Shown piece by piece: positions 10,318-21,607 of a DNA stretch of 48,577 bases (positions are counted from its first letter, which is position 1; every line of letters starts with the position of its first letter). The position numbers and the translations under genes were made by a program. This stretch comes from Seminavis robusta. Its lineage: Eukaryota > Bacillariophyta > Bacillariophyceae > Naviculales > Naviculaceae. The stretch is taken from positions 1-48,577 of the forward strand of contig CAICTM010000790.1 of NCBI GenBank assembly GCA_903772945.1, written 5' to 3'. The notes under the pieces are model-generated. The model searched no databases, was not told the DNA's origin, and saw only the letters and a program-made list of their open reading frames with translations.

Positions 10318-11601
10318 ATGACAGGAACTAACGGAAACGGTAGCAATGGAAATGGCAATGGTGGAACCTCTGTGGGAACCAGCCGTGTGAAGCAGGGATT
10401 GGCCCAGATGTTGAAGGGAGGAGTAATTGTGAGTTTCCCACGACAGAGAAAAGGAACCCTGTTGTGTTCCCATGGATTGGTTGGTGCAGTTTCATCAAGG
10501 GGTGAATGGAAGAAACATGATGGGATAAAGGATGGTTAATTTGAAGATCAAGAGCTGATTGTTCTCTGGAATTACTGGGGTGGGGTATCTGACTCAGATA
10601 CCCCTGTGGTTTGCTCAGCCTCATTTTTCTGTGCTACTTTGTCTAACCTTCTGTGTTTTTATCTTTCTCACTCCTTCCTCAACAATATACACTAGATGGA
10701 TGTCATGAGTGTGGAACAAGCAAAGATTGCCGAGGCTGCTGGTGCTGTAGCTGTCATGGCGTTGGAACGCATTCCTGCCGATATTCGTCGTGATGGCGGC
10801 GTTGCTCGCATGTCGGATCCTGCTTTGATTATGGAAATCAAGAATGCTGTTACCATCCCTGTCATGGCAAAGGCTCGCATTGGACATTTTGTAGAAGCCC
10901 AAATTTTGGAAGCCTGTGAGATTGATTACATTGACGAGAGCGAGGTCCTTACCATGGCTGATGACATTCACCACATTGACAAAACAAAGTTCAACGCTCC
11001 ATTTGTTTGTGGATGCCGAAATATTGGCGAAGCTTTGCGTCGTATAGCCGAGGGAGCTTCCATGCTTCGAACCAAGGGAGAAGCTGGAACTGGAAATATC
11101 GTCGAGGCGGTCCGTCATGCTCGCACAGTCCAGGCTGAAATTAGGCGTTTGGCATCTCTGCCCAAGGATGAGTTGTTTGTGGCTGCCAAAGAGCTTCGGT
11201 GCCCCTATGAACTCGTTAAGGAAGTTGCAGATAAAGGAAAACTTCCTGTTGTCAACTTTGCCGCTGGTGGTGTGGCTACTCCCGCCGACGCTGCTCTCAT
11301 GATGCAACTCGGTTTGGATGGGGTCTTTGTTGGATCTGGAATCTTCAAGTCGGCCAATCCCGAGGCTCGTGCCAGGGCAATTGTGCAGGCTGTAACCCAC
11401 TACAATGATCCCAAGGTATTGATGGATGTTTCCACTGGTCTGGGACCTGCCATGGTGGGTATTTCAGACATCAAGGGCGATCCTGTCAACTTTCGTGATC
11501 GCGAGGGTGGCATGCAGCAATACGATGGACGTGTCCCTCCCAAAAAGGAACTCCACGGAAACACAGAGGTACAAATGTACGGTTCCTCTTGGGCCAACTA
11601 A
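10318..11601 (+). CDS. PDX1: Pyridoxal 5'-phosphate synthase subunit PDX1 (PdxS/SNZ)
   Basis: Two exons: 10318-10428 and 10696-11601 (phase-0 intron of 267 bp, donor GTGAGT, acceptor TAG), 338 residues. Glutamine-amidotransferase-dependent PLP synthase of the DXP-independent vitamin B6 route; it condenses ribose 5-phosphate, glyceraldehyde 3-phosphate and ammonia delivered by PDX2. The exon 1 tail (LKGGVI) and exon 2 start ([17 protein letters not shown]) join at the universally conserved site. Both catalytic lysine contexts are present: [13 protein letters not shown] and [39 protein letters not shown] and the phosphate-binding [11 protein letters not shown] are intact. The N-terminus has a Gly/Asn-rich leader without obvious targeting, and the C-terminus extends past the (beta/alpha)8 barrel as in other eukaryotes. 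A PDX2 partner is not in the window. Confidence 0.98.
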
Positions 11602-11989
11602 ACTTTACGTTCGGTGGTTGGACTCCACCCGTGACACCGGTCTCCGTTTTTGGCTGGGAATGTTGGGCTTCTTAAAAAAAAGTTCAACTGTGTAGAAATT
11701 GCGCACGAAAACAATCAATTGATTTCAGGAAGAGGAAAGGAATGCATAGTTTATTACCAGTAACATGCTAGATAGTTAGTAACTACAAAAGACATGTCGT
11801 GCGGGTATTGTCAGTTTGGGGAAGTGGGGCAACTTGAGTAGGGCCTGCAACAATGTCGAGTCTTTACAGCAGCTTTGGCTTGTTCAACAAGTTCTGTGAA
11901 TGCCTGTACATATGGTACATGCAGAACTACATGTACGGTATGATCCAAACACATCTACATTGTGGGAACAGAACGGAGAGGCGCAAACT

Positions 11990-13180
11990 CCATCCATCCC
12001 ACACTCATCAACCTCAGGTGGACAAACACAAGACTTATATACATAAGAATCTTGCCAGTCATGCCAACAAGACAGTCAATAATATTATCCTGAGAATGCC
12101 TTTCATAAAAAGGGGAATAACCGATGGGAATTTTGAAAGGAGCCTTGTCATCCGTGTCGTTGTCTGCCCAAGGGAGCAAGAAATACTCCGGCACATACAC
12201 AGCCTTAACCGCTAACTTCTTCTCAGCTTCACGAGCATTGGTGTTTTTCAACGGCTGTCTTGATCTTCTTTGGCATTTCACTCAGCCCAGCATTGCTACA
12301 TCGTACCCAACAGATGACCCACATATTCAAAGTTGAGTAGAAGCTGGGCAAAGGCACTGGCTTGAGTCTTTGCTTCGTTGGGACGAAGTAGCTATGACAC
12401 TGGGCAGAGTCGGCAACACAGCCAAAGCCTTTTGCTGCTTCGCATCAGCAGTATCCTTGCACTCTTGGAGTAAGCCCCCCGCACTGGAAACGCAAGAGGG
12501 CCATGACTCTTTCTACGACCATATCGCTCATCCAGTGAGTCCACCCTTGACTTCTTGTGTTTCCTGATAGTCCAAGGCAGGAAATGTCAATTCTCCATGA
12601 TATTCCTCGAACGCCTCTTCATCACCGTCTGCCTGAGGAGACCAAAGCTGCCATCGGCATTACCAGAATCCGTGCACTCGTGTGATACTCCTGGTACCGG
12701 TATGCCTTGGCAAGCTTGGGGTGACACGCCGGCAGCGCGAGAGCATCACGAGAGACGGCGAGAAAGCCAATCCAAGGAACCATATAGGGAAACTCCCACA
12801 GAGCATACACGGAATCCACCCTCCAAGAGCTGTGAATAAGTAGTCTATTTTGCCAGCCCATTCGGATCCAATTCCAATGGTGATGATGTCGGAGACTCCT
12901 TCGGACCCCAGGAGGTCCGTCGAGGAAAATGGTTTGATCGAGTCGCTTTCCTCGATTGACATCTCCTTGATTGGAACAATGCAAAACAGTTACTAATGTG
13001 CGACATACGCTTTGTGTGGCTTGAATCATTGGGTCCGCTGGCGTGAGGGCAAGAAGCAACAAGAGACCAAGATATCGGTAGAGAAGAAAAGCTCGACTGA
13101 GGCTGAATTAACACACTCCACGTTCCAAAAGTTCTGTGAGCTTCTGGCGAGCTCACTTCCAACTCGAGTTGCTGTGGTGT
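11990..13180 (-). pseudogene. Decayed, frame-broken gene of unknown function
   Basis: The minus strand shows several protein-like segments in different frames with stops between them. Around 13060-12900 a segment includes CRTLVTVLHCSNQGDVNRGK and DQTIFLDGPPG. Around 12880 it shifts to EGVSDIITIGIGSEWAGKID. Around 12640-12540 it reads ADGDEEAFEEYHGELTFPAL. Around 12240-12060 it reads VKAVYVPEYFLLPWADNDTDD. Composition suggests a formerly translated sequence rather than noise, but I do not recognise a family and no splice arrangement I tried joins the pieces cleanly. It may be a pseudogene, or a multi-exon gene carrying sequence errors. Confidence is low. Confidence 0.35.
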
Positions 13181-13396
13181 TGTTTGAGAATTGATTAAAG
13201 CTTTGAGTGCTGCATGTTAAATCTTGCTCTTATGAAACGTGGTTGGATGGGAATAAAATCGTTTGCACAAGGTCGCGTTTCGCTGCTTTAGCAGCAAAGC
13301 GGGATAGAGAGCGCAAGAATGAGGACCAGCAGAGCCTCACAATTCCCAAACAAGGAACAACAAAACAACAAGAAACAAACAAACTACTTCTAAACA

Positions 13397-14826
13397 ATGA
13401 GCGACAAGGAAACCAAGTTCTTGGCCCAGTTCGGAGATGAACTCTGGTCGTCTTCTTCAGGAGAAATGGTCAAGACGGCCGATGCTCTGACCGGGAAGAA
13501 AGTGATGATTTACTTTTCAGGTAATTAATCAACGACTTGCAAATGGATTCTGAAGTTTGGTGTTCCCCGCTCATCTCATCCCTTCTTTCTGTTATCTCCT
13601 GAAGCTTCCTGGTGTCCCCCGTGTCGGTACGTTGGTTTTGTGTTGTGTATCGAGGTTCTCCGAGCTGACGTCTTAGACTGACTCTTGTCGCTTTGCTTCT
13701 TTGCAGTCGTTTCACTCCCATGTTGATCGCCATGTACAACAAGCTTAAGGAAGACCCAAAGCGAGCCGACACATTCGAACTTGTATTTGTGTCTTTGGAT
13801 CGATCGGAATCTGATTACAACGATTATACTTCCAAAATGCCTTGGAAATCCGTCCCCTACAGTGCTCCTGAACCCATGCGACGCAGCTTGGCCATGAAGT
13901 ACGGGGCAGAGGGTATCCCCCATTTGGTTGTCATTGATGAAACAGAAGATCGCAACCTCATCACGTCGGATGGGACCGGCGAGGTGTCGCTGGATCCTGA
14001 TGGTGACAACTTTCCCTGGAAGCCAAAAGGATTCTCGGAAATCTTTCCCAAGCAATTCATGACCAAACAAGGATTGGTGGATTCTTCGACCATCGACAAG
14101 AAACACTTGATGTTATACTTTTCAGCGCATTGGTGTCCTCCGTGCCGCAAGTTCACACCCGTTCTCGCGGAAGCCTACAAAAAGTTGATGGAAGAGCGAG
14201 GTGACGAAGTGGAGCTTCTCTTTGTCAGCTCGGATCGAGAGGAAAGCAGCTTTCAAGAATACTGGGGCACGATGCCGTTTTGCGCTCTCCCCTACGAGGA
14301 GCGAGATGCCAAAATGTTGCTAAGCAAGCTCTATGGCGTCCGAGGTATCCCCTCCTTGCTCATTCTGGGGCCTGTACCCGAAGGGGGCGGCGACCGGCCT
14401 CTCATCAACGACAATCTACGAGCAGTAATCGAGTCGAATGACTTTTCTGAGTTTCCTTTCCACCCCAAGCCCTACCAGGATTTGGCCGTTGGAGCAGACG
14501 GAATCAATGAGCACAAGTCACTGGTTGTATTTTGTGAGAACGAAGACGACGATGAGCAGAAAGAGTTGACTGACATGGTCAAGACAGTGGCGGAGAAGCT
14601 GAAAGACACCGACATGCGCTTCTTTTATGCCACCAGTCCTGGCGGCCTCGTCGGTGCCATCCGCAAGGTGATCAAAATTGAAAAGAAGTTGGATGGTGTG
14701 ATCATGGCTCTTCTGGATATTCCCAGTGGAGGAGGGTACCATATCAGTGATGAAACTGATCTGACGGTTGAGAAAATTGAAGAGTTTTTGACCAACCCAG
14801 GAGAACGCCAGCAAATGACGCAGTAG
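13397..14826 (+). CDS. Nucleoredoxin-like protein with tandem thioredoxin-fold domains
   Basis: Three exons: 13397-13520, 13605-13626 (only 22 nt) and 13707-14826, 421 residues. Splicing in phases 1 and 2 gives YFSASWCPPCRRFTPM, so the microexon encodes the first redox site WCPPC. A second complete thioredoxin-like domain has YFSAHWCPPCRKFTPV near residue 190, with the GVRGIPSLLIL cis-Pro loop. The last ~110 residues look like a third, degenerate thioredoxin-fold unit without Cys-x-x-Cys. This is the nucleoredoxin architecture: cytosolic/nuclear disulfide oxidoreductases of the tryparedoxin group. No signal peptide or membrane segment. The ATG at 13397 gives MSDKETKFLAQFGDELW, a natural start for the family. 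The exact physiological substrate is unknown. Confidence 0.92.
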
Positions 14827-15700
14827 ATGGCTGAATAGCGTGCCCCCCTGGTCTTGTTGGGAATGAGCGTGACTTATGCACCGGAGAGGGCGCTCTTGGT
14901 ATCATTCCGGTATCGTTGCCAGTTGCATGCAGCCCGTAGAATCTATTTGTATAGAAGACTGGGAAACCTCCAAAATGAGAAGCGCATAGGTGACTCCTTA
15001 TGGAATGTAGCGCTGTGTTTATAGTTACTGGCTCTGTCCTCCTCTCCTGCGGAACTGGTACCATGGTATCTGTCTTTCTCCGGGCACTGGTTTGTGGTAG
15101 CTTTTTGTGGTGCTGTCACCCTGGGATGTGGTTGGAGGTTGGAGAGTGACTGCCACCAGCCTTGCGGCTTTATTTCTGGCGCCTTATTGGGGGGTGCGGT
15201 TGATACCGGTACCGGTATGGCAGTGGTGTTGGCCAGAAGAGGGACGGTCTCTTCGTCAGCACTGTTGAGGGGTCTACTAGCTAGCTAGCTAGCACCCTAT
15301 TGCTCCTGGGCTGCTGAACAACAGACTTCACCTCCAAACGCACTGCAACGTGTATCTGGTATGGAAAGTACATCCAAGTCAAAATTGCGGACCTGATCTC
15401 CCGTTGGAAACGTATCTACATGGACGGTACAGTAGTGTTGGTGCTCTACTAGGTAGCTATGAACTGGGTGGGCAGATAAATTTTAGGCCGCAGCTTCCAC
15501 CAAGTAAATAACTCGCAAATATTATAACCCAAATGCACCTGGCTACCTGGCAGTACCTGGTACCGTAGTACTAGTATACGGTAGTTGATCTATTCTCGCA
15601 GTTTTTAAAATTAATAAGGTTTAGGTCCAACACGTCCATATTGGTACCGGCGGCTGTATCGGTACTGTACGGTTAAATGGGCCCGAAATGGCGATTTACA
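14827..15700. other. Intergenic, no supported gene
   Basis: No convincing coding frame. Palindromic runs of GTAC/CCGGTACC and CTAGCTAGCTAGCTAG (about 15277-15292) are conspicuous. Confidence 0.5.
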
Positions 15701-15719
15701 CCAAATTCCGATTTATACT

Positions 15720-15880
15720 TGTGTTTCGATTTTATATTTAGGTTTCGGTTTTATATTTTGGTTTCGATCTTATATTTTGGTTTCGGCTTGATTTTACTAG
15801 TTAATTACCATAGTAATTTGGTTTCGATTTTATATTTAGGTTTCAGTTTTGTATTTAGGTTTTGGTTTTATATTTAGCTT
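15720..15880. repeat. AT-rich minisatellite (GGTTTCGNTTTTATATTT units)
   Basis: About seven imperfect units of roughly 20-22 bp, GGTTTCG(A/G)TTTTATATTTA or TTGG, interrupted once near 15790-15815. The open frame through it is a Phe/Gly/Leu-rich repeat artefact. Confidence 0.85.
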
Positions 15881-16070
15881 TCGAATTGATCAATTTGGTT
15901 GGATTCATAAAATCGTGATTTCCGGCCCTTTCGTTTACATGTAATAGGGCGTTTCGAGTAGACTACTCCAGTCTAGTAAAAGTCAGAATTCAGAACCTGA
16001 TCTACTGTAGTGTAATTGCCCTTGTCGAAGGGGGTTATGGTGTTATGGCGCCTTTTCGATGCAACATATA

Positions 16071-16590
16071 CAGTCTACTCTCTATTAAATCATGAAATAG
16101 TAAATCAACTTCTCTATTATATCAAGGCTTTCATGAGTTTCCCCCTGAGTCACGAGGCAACTAGTGACTCACATGTCCATGTTGCATACTGAGCCAAGCA
16201 ACAGCAGTACCATGAATGCCAAAGTCCCAGAGGCTGACATCTTAGGAGTAAGCTTTATGGAAGCTCAAGAGTGCTTGAGGAAGCTCATCAATAGTTGCTC
16301 TAGCCTGGGCATTCCAGAAGGTCTCACTGTGCACCTTGACCGATTTGCCAAAGCAGTGCAATCTGCTAAGCTCCATTGTTAGTTGAGAGACTGGACTCTT
16401 CCCTTCATGAATATTTATTTTACCAAGAAGTAGGTAGCCTTTGTAGCAAGCATTCTAGATTGGTTTTTAGGCCATGCAGACTGCCATTTGGTCCATAATG
16501 GTACAGTAGAACAGCTAAATCAAGACTCTCTCTTATATCAAGACTTTTTTAAAAGGAATCCCCTCTCATGATATAAGAGAGAGTAGACTG
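16071..16590 (+). mobile_element. Non-autonomous pogo/Tigger-like (Tc1-mariner superfamily) transposon
   Basis: Terminal inverted repeats: CAGTCTACTCTCTATTAAAT at 16071-16090 faces the complement of ATATAAGAGAGAGTAGACTG at 16571-16590. Both ends are flanked by the dinucleotide TA (16069-16070 and 16591-16592), the target duplication of Tc1/mariner elements. Length is 520 bp. CAGT at the ends and CTCTCTTATATCAAGA-like internal sequence (about 16526-16545) fit the pogo/Tigger group. It encloses a short frame that resembles the C-terminal end of a pogo/CENP-B-type transposase, so it is a deletion derivative and cannot move by itself. Confidence 0.8.
16164..16382 (+). pseudogene. C-terminal remnant of a pogo/Tigger-type transposase
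   Basis: A 72-residue frame between the inverted repeats. The part VSFMEAQECLRKLINSCSS followed by GIPEGLTVHLDRFAKAVQ resembles the C-terminal helical segment (EA-x-x-x-L-x-x-L ... L-x-x-L-x-x-F/I) of Tigger/CENP-B proteins. No DDE catalytic residues remain. Assignment rests on pattern and on the surrounding inverted repeats. Confidence 0.5.
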
Positions 16591-16599
16591 TACCTGGTG

Positions 16600-18221
16600 G
16601 TCCACTTTTGCACTTTGGACATAGGGCAGCAAACCTCGAACACCAGCAATCAGGCAATACGAAATACAAAAGCCAACGGCCAACAGAGATTCGGGAGTGA
16701 TCTTTTTTCAAGCTCTCCAAAGCTCCGAAGCAGTGCATTTGGATGGGTTCTGGAAAAACTCTCTTGGGGGAACCCTTGGGGGTCACCCTTTTGACTTTTC
16801 GTCACCGGCCAGCTACCGTACCGCGACGGTAGCTGCCTTGGTAGCCGCATTAGTATGGGGAAACTGGTACAAAAACACACAACTGCAGCCAAAATTCGCA
16901 AAGGTTTATCCAGGATGCAAGCGGTACATGTACCAGCTGCACCTCTGACTTCACTCTTTCCCTTCGGAGTACCGGCAGAGTGCCTTTGTGCATATTATTG
17001 CATCGTTGCATCGTTGCATCGCAGTGCTCTGTTGAAGAAATCTCGAAATCTTTTCAAAAGACCCAGTGGTTAGGATTATGTTACATAATTACCGTACAGT
17101 CCTTCAGTGCCTGTACAGTACTACTGTACAGTATGACTTACTGTACTACATACGGAGAGTGGGAGAATCTTTTTCAACCTAATTCCCTTGGATGGATGAC
17201 CTTGCTTGTTTATTTTGTGATGAGACTAAACGGAGTGCTGGACTCGAGTACCTGGCACACTCCACACTCATACTTAAGATACTGTAAGTGGGTTTAAGAT
17301 GCCAAGTATGGACTACAATCGTACTCAACTCTCAACGCAGAAATGTCAAGATAATCTCTCTAGTAGAGTAGAGACACTCAGATTTCCCAAACCAGAAAGT
17401 ACCAATGTCTCAAATCCTAAGCTAATACTACTACTACGGTATGTGGGGAGTTTAGGGAAGCTAGCTAATACCCACTTCTTCCACATCACCATCTACATCC
17501 ACGTCCTCCATATCCCCATCTTGGGGTGCCTCCTCTACGACCACAACATGTTTGGTTTCATCAATTTTTGCTTTGCACCGTTGCCTTCTTGGGCTTTGGT
17601 TGTGGATCATCACTGTCTGAGGGCATGATTAGTAGTAGAGTATGTGACAAGAGCTGCTAGCTATGACGTAGTGGCTACGCTATGACAGATACTGAGATTG
17701 GGCTGCTTCCGGTACATTCCCGGAGAGATATCTTGTTATCTTATGGATGCGGTATGACATATATAGCTAAGGTAAACCACTTGTAGCCTAAATCTTGCTG
17801 CTGACTATTATAGCTCTATTATTTAGAGAAGACTTGTAGCTTCTGAGAGTTGTAAAAGCTTGGTCTTCGATGGAAAATGGAAGGGCAGTACTAACATGGA
17901 GACACTTCAAGTAAAAAGGTAACGGCAACGCCAACATCTCCCCTCATCACTCATCACACACATCACACACCCAGGACAAACAACACAAACCACCGAGATA
18001 TCTATCTATCTTTCCTCTTATTTTTCTGTTGCCGCCATCCGCCGTCAAAGGCACAACTCGAGCGATCCACAGTTGACGAGGACCGGTATCATATTGGTAC
18101 CTGGTATATTTTCTTGCGCTCTTTGATTTTGAGAGCCCTTGACAGTTCTTAGGTTTTAAAAGCAAGATCAGGTAGCTTCCTTGATTGGTATCATTATTTC
18201 AGGACAACAAACCGTGTAACC
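16600..18221. other. Intergenic, no supported gene
   Basis: Short frames lack domain features. The stretch is rich in TACGGTAC/GTACTGTAC palindromes. The last ~250 bp upstream of 18222 is the presumed promoter and 5' UTR of the phosphodiesterase. Confidence 0.45.
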
Positions 18222-20867
18222 ATGCCGAACCCCCTGAGGAAAATGAAAGAGAGCTTTGGAAGCTCCTACAAGAAGGAAAAGGAGAAGGAAAAAGAAAAAG
18301 AAAAGGAAAAGGAGGAAGGGAAACGTGATAATATCTCGCCGAGAAGTCGAAAGTCAAAACTTATACCCAAAACAGAAGTCCCTCCTGCTGGCGATGAATC
18401 GACTAAGCGATCCAGTCTGCCTAAGCTCTTGTGGTCATCCAACAAAGGCTCCAATCGCGATATGAATGATTCTTCGCGCCATGACGGTAAGGGGAGCGAT
18501 GAGGAAGAACAAGCCAGCAGTGGTGACTTGGGAAGCAGCGAGACCGTACAACAGAAAACAGAACAATCACAGCGCCGACAGACGGTTGCCGTCAAACGAG
18601 GTAGTGTGGGCCATACCATTGCCAATAACGTGGGTAGCGTCATGATAAACACTGCCATGGCGCCAATGGTAGCAGGAAAGGTTGTCTTCCAAGGAAGCGT
18701 CAAGGCGGTGCAGGCCAGTGTGAACGCGACACAGCATGCGGTAGATCAGAGTATTTCCGTGGCTACCAAGGCAGTCGATGCCGGCACTCAGGCTGTCACT
18801 TTCGGGGTAACTGCTGGTGCGAATACTGTCGTTTCGGGAAGCAAAGCTGTTGGTACCGCTGTTGGCAGTACTGTCGTGTCCGGAAGCAAAGTCATGGGCA
18901 ACACGGTTGTGTCTGGAGGCAAAGCGTTTGTAGGAGGGACCACCTCAGTTGTGGAATATTCCGGAAAAGCAGTCTTACACGGGACCCGGGGCATGGTCAA
19001 GGGCATGAAATCCGCTGTCAACTTGGGCAAATATTCTGGTGTGAATCGAAGTCAAGAGGAGAAAAAATCTAAATGGGAGCAGGGTGTCGAAGTCATCGAG
19101 TCGCTTCTGGAACCGGGTAGTGACACTTATGAGGCCATGACAGAGGATCAAAGAAAGAAACTCCGCAGCGTCAAGAAACTTTTGATCACTGGGCCGAACG
19201 GAGGTAACAAAATTGCACATATTCCTCGTGACCTCATCAAGATGAAAAATAGTACCAGCACCCACTTCTCAGGAGGAAAAGAAAGGCGATTGTCCACTGG
19301 CAGCAATTTCATTTTGCAAGAGTATGCTGGCCTCAGGGACGGCGCTCTCTTGGGTGGCGCTTCGGACCTCGACGATTCGGTGACTGACGAGGAGGAGTCG
19401 CTACCGGAGGAAGGTGCCAGGTCTCCCCCGAGGTCCAGATCAAAATCTCCAAAACCAGAAGGCGGGAGGAAATTGAAGAGACGTGGTAGCGACAACGACA
19501 ATAGTTTTGCAAGCCTTGCAAGTCTCTGCCGTTCCTTAGATGATTCCACGGAAAATATAGTGGACTACGTGCCTCCCGAATTCAAGATGCTGGATAGGGA
19601 GGAGCAAATGATTGTTTTCAATATGCTCAAATGGGAGTCCATCGGCAAATGGAATTTCAATATCTTTGATCTCAACGAATTCACACGGGGAAAGCCGCTC
19701 GTTTTCGTGGGATGGGCAATCTTGGGATCACCATACTCACAAAACGCAATGGCCGCCGAGCTGGGAATTCGAATTGAACCTGGGGAGAGTAAGGGATACC
19801 CGTTTATGGACGATCTGTTGATCCCACCCAGGAAACTCTGCGAATACTTGAGAGTCATCGAGATGGATTATCATGCCAACCCCTACCACAACGCTGTCCA
19901 CGCGGCTGATGTCATGCAGACATTGCACGCTCTGATTCAAAAAGCGATCGACGAACCTTTTCTCGACGGCTGTCCGGACATCCACTTGTTTACAATTCTC
20001 CTAGCGGCGGCGATTCACGATGTCGACCACCCTGGCAAAACAAACGCCTTTTTCACCGCCATGAGAACCGAGTTGGCCGTCATGTACAATGACAGATCCG
20101 TGCTGGAAAACTGGCATGTCGCTCACGCCTTCGCCCGCATGCTAGATTTGGAGCTCGCAGGTTCCAAAAGCATTCATGCCAGCCAGGTGCTTGACGACAA
20201 GAAAAGCGAGGGAAAAAAGGATTGCGAAACCAACATTCTGTGCAATGCCACCCCGGATCAATTTAAAACAATCCGCAACCTGATGATTGAAGCTGTTCTT
20301 CACACCGACATGACAAAGCATTTCGAAATGGTTAACTCTGCCAAGGGTCTGTTGCGTCAGGAAATTAATGAAGATAACTCCTGGAAGGTGTTGATGTTTA
20401 TGTTGCACATGGCTGATATTTCGGGACAGGCCAAGCCGGACCCTCTGTTCAAGTTGTGGACCACGCGCTGCATGAATGAATTTTTCTCTCAGGGAGACGA
20501 GGAAGCATTGCTAGGATTGCCGATATCCCCTAATTGTGATCGAAATACCACCAACCCAGCCGAGTCCCAAGTGGGCTTCATCAAATTTGTGGTAGAACCA
20601 GCTTACGAGGTTCTCGGGATGTTTATTCCGTTTGTCGGCAACAATGTCCTGCAACTCATTGACCACAACCTAGATCATTGGATCCATGAGATTTCAGACA
20701 TGGACGAGTCGGCAATGGGAGATTCGGAAATGGGCAATTCATCGCGAAGATCATTGGTGCCGGTCCAAGAGGACGCCACGCCCGAAAGCATCACGGTGCC
20801 CTGCATGGACGAGAAGGAAGGCAACGAAGCTGCCGGGAATCAACTTGAGGTACCAATTGAGGCGTAA
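18222..20867 (+). CDS. Class I 3',5'-cyclic nucleotide phosphodiesterase
   Basis: Single exon, 881 residues, ATG at 18222. It hydrolyses cAMP and/or cGMP. The C-terminal catalytic domain (about residues 540-830) has the full metal-binding HD signature: YHNAVHAADVMQT, AAAIHDVDHPGKTNAFF, VLHTDMTKHFEM and LHMADISGQAKPDPLFKLW. The invariant-glutamine region reads PAESQVGFIKFVVEPAYEVL. The N-terminal half is unusual: a Lys/Glu repeat (KEKEKEKEKEKEKE) near residue 22; a Val/Ala/Gly-rich amphipathic stretch at about 125-265 with repeated TVVSGSK(A/V) units; and Arg/Ser-rich linkers (RSRSKSPKP). No GAF domain or transmembrane segment is visible. The repeat region may mediate membrane or lipid association (inference). 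Nucleotide preference cannot be set from sequence. Confidence 0.95.
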   Translation: MPNPLRKMKESFGSSYKKEKEKEKEKEKEKEEGKRDNISPRSRKSKLIPKTEVPPAGDESTKRSSLPKLLWSSNKGSNRDMNDSSRHDGKGSDEEEQASSGDLGSSETVQQKTEQSQRRQTVAVKRGSVGHTIANNVGSVMINTAMAPMVAGKVVFQGSVKAVQASVNATQHAVDQSISVATKAVDAGTQAVTFGVTAGANTVVSGSKAVGTAVGSTVVSGSKVMGNTVVSGGKAFVGGTTSVVEYSGKAVLHGTRGMVKGMKSAVNLGKYSGVNRSQEEKKSKWEQGVEVIESLLEPGSDTYEAMTEDQRKKLRSVKKLLITGPNGGNKIAHIPRDLIKMKNSTSTHFSGGKERRLSTGSNFILQEYAGLRDGALLGGASDLDDSVTDEEESLPEEGARSPPRSRSKSPKPEGGRKLKRRGSDNDNSFASLASLCRSLDDSTENIVDYVPPEFKMLDREEQMIVFNMLKWESIGKWNFNIFDLNEFTRGKPLVFVGWAILGSPYSQNAMAAELGIRIEPGESKGYPFMDDLLIPPRKLCEYLRVIEMDYHANPYHNAVHAADVMQTLHALIQKAIDEPFLDGCPDIHLFTILLAAAIHDVDHPGKTNAFFTAMRTELAVMYNDRSVLENWHVAHAFARMLDLELAGSKSIHASQVLDDKKSEGKKDCETNILCNATPDQFKTIRNLMIEAVLHTDMTKHFEMVNSAKGLLRQEINEDNSWKVLMFMLHMADISGQAKPDPLFKLWTTRCMNEFFSQGDEEALLGLPISPNCDRNTTNPAESQVGFIKFVVEPAYEVLGMFIPFVGNNVLQLIDHNLDHWIHEISDMDESAMGDSEMGNSSRRSLVPVQEDATPESITVPCMDEKEGNEAAGNQLEVPIEA

Positions 20868-21607
20868 AAAACATGTTGCGCACTAGCGAGTAGGACATCA
20901 ACGGGGGGAAACCGCGACGCGCCATGATCGAAAGCAAAAAAAGCTGGCCAATGGCTGAGTTGGGCAACAATAAACGTAAGAGTGTGCCAAGCCTAACGAG
21001 AACCAAATATGTTACCATCGGTTCATCTGTGGCAATACAATTGCTCTAGTTAAGTATCTTATTTAGAAATGCATGCATGTTATCAGTTTGTGAGGGTACA
21101 AATCAATGGGACGAAAGTATTTGGAGAGCGTGTCTTTCTGTAAACTGGACAGCTCCTTTTGCAGATGTATTGGGACGAAGAAAAGCGTTCTTGTGCCCTT
21201 TGCGAACTGGGATGGGTAAAATTTTGGTTACCAATGCTCTGAGCCGAAGCAGGAGCAATACTTTGTGCTTCTGCATGACCTTGGCCTGGACAAAACTGAG
21301 CATGGCGCAACACCTGCCCAAACCAAGACCTGCTCCCGCACCTCCAGATCGCTGAGCTCACTGTGCGCGTGGTACAGCGTACTGGCACGATGTACCGGTA
21401 GTCTATCCGTACGGTACAGATCATTCCACAGAATGACGTCAGAAGCGGACCAACAAACTTTCGATCCACCTTCGCTTCGAGTCGAGTCCGCGGTCCGGTT
21501 TCGGAAATTGGCAACGGCAGCACTTTGGCTTTTGCTATTGAAGAATTCATTCATTCGTTCCCTTTTGACAAGCTGAGCGCCCTGGTTATCTTTGTTAGTT
21601 AGTGAAG
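20868..21607. promoter_or_regulatory. Intergenic with CRE-like site upstream of the sugar-transferase-like gene
   Basis: No supported gene. A second perfect TGACGTCA palindrome lies at 21434-21441, about 170 bp upstream of the ATG at 21608, flanked by GTACGGTACAG and CCGTACGG palindromes. Regulatory function is inference. Confidence 0.35.
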
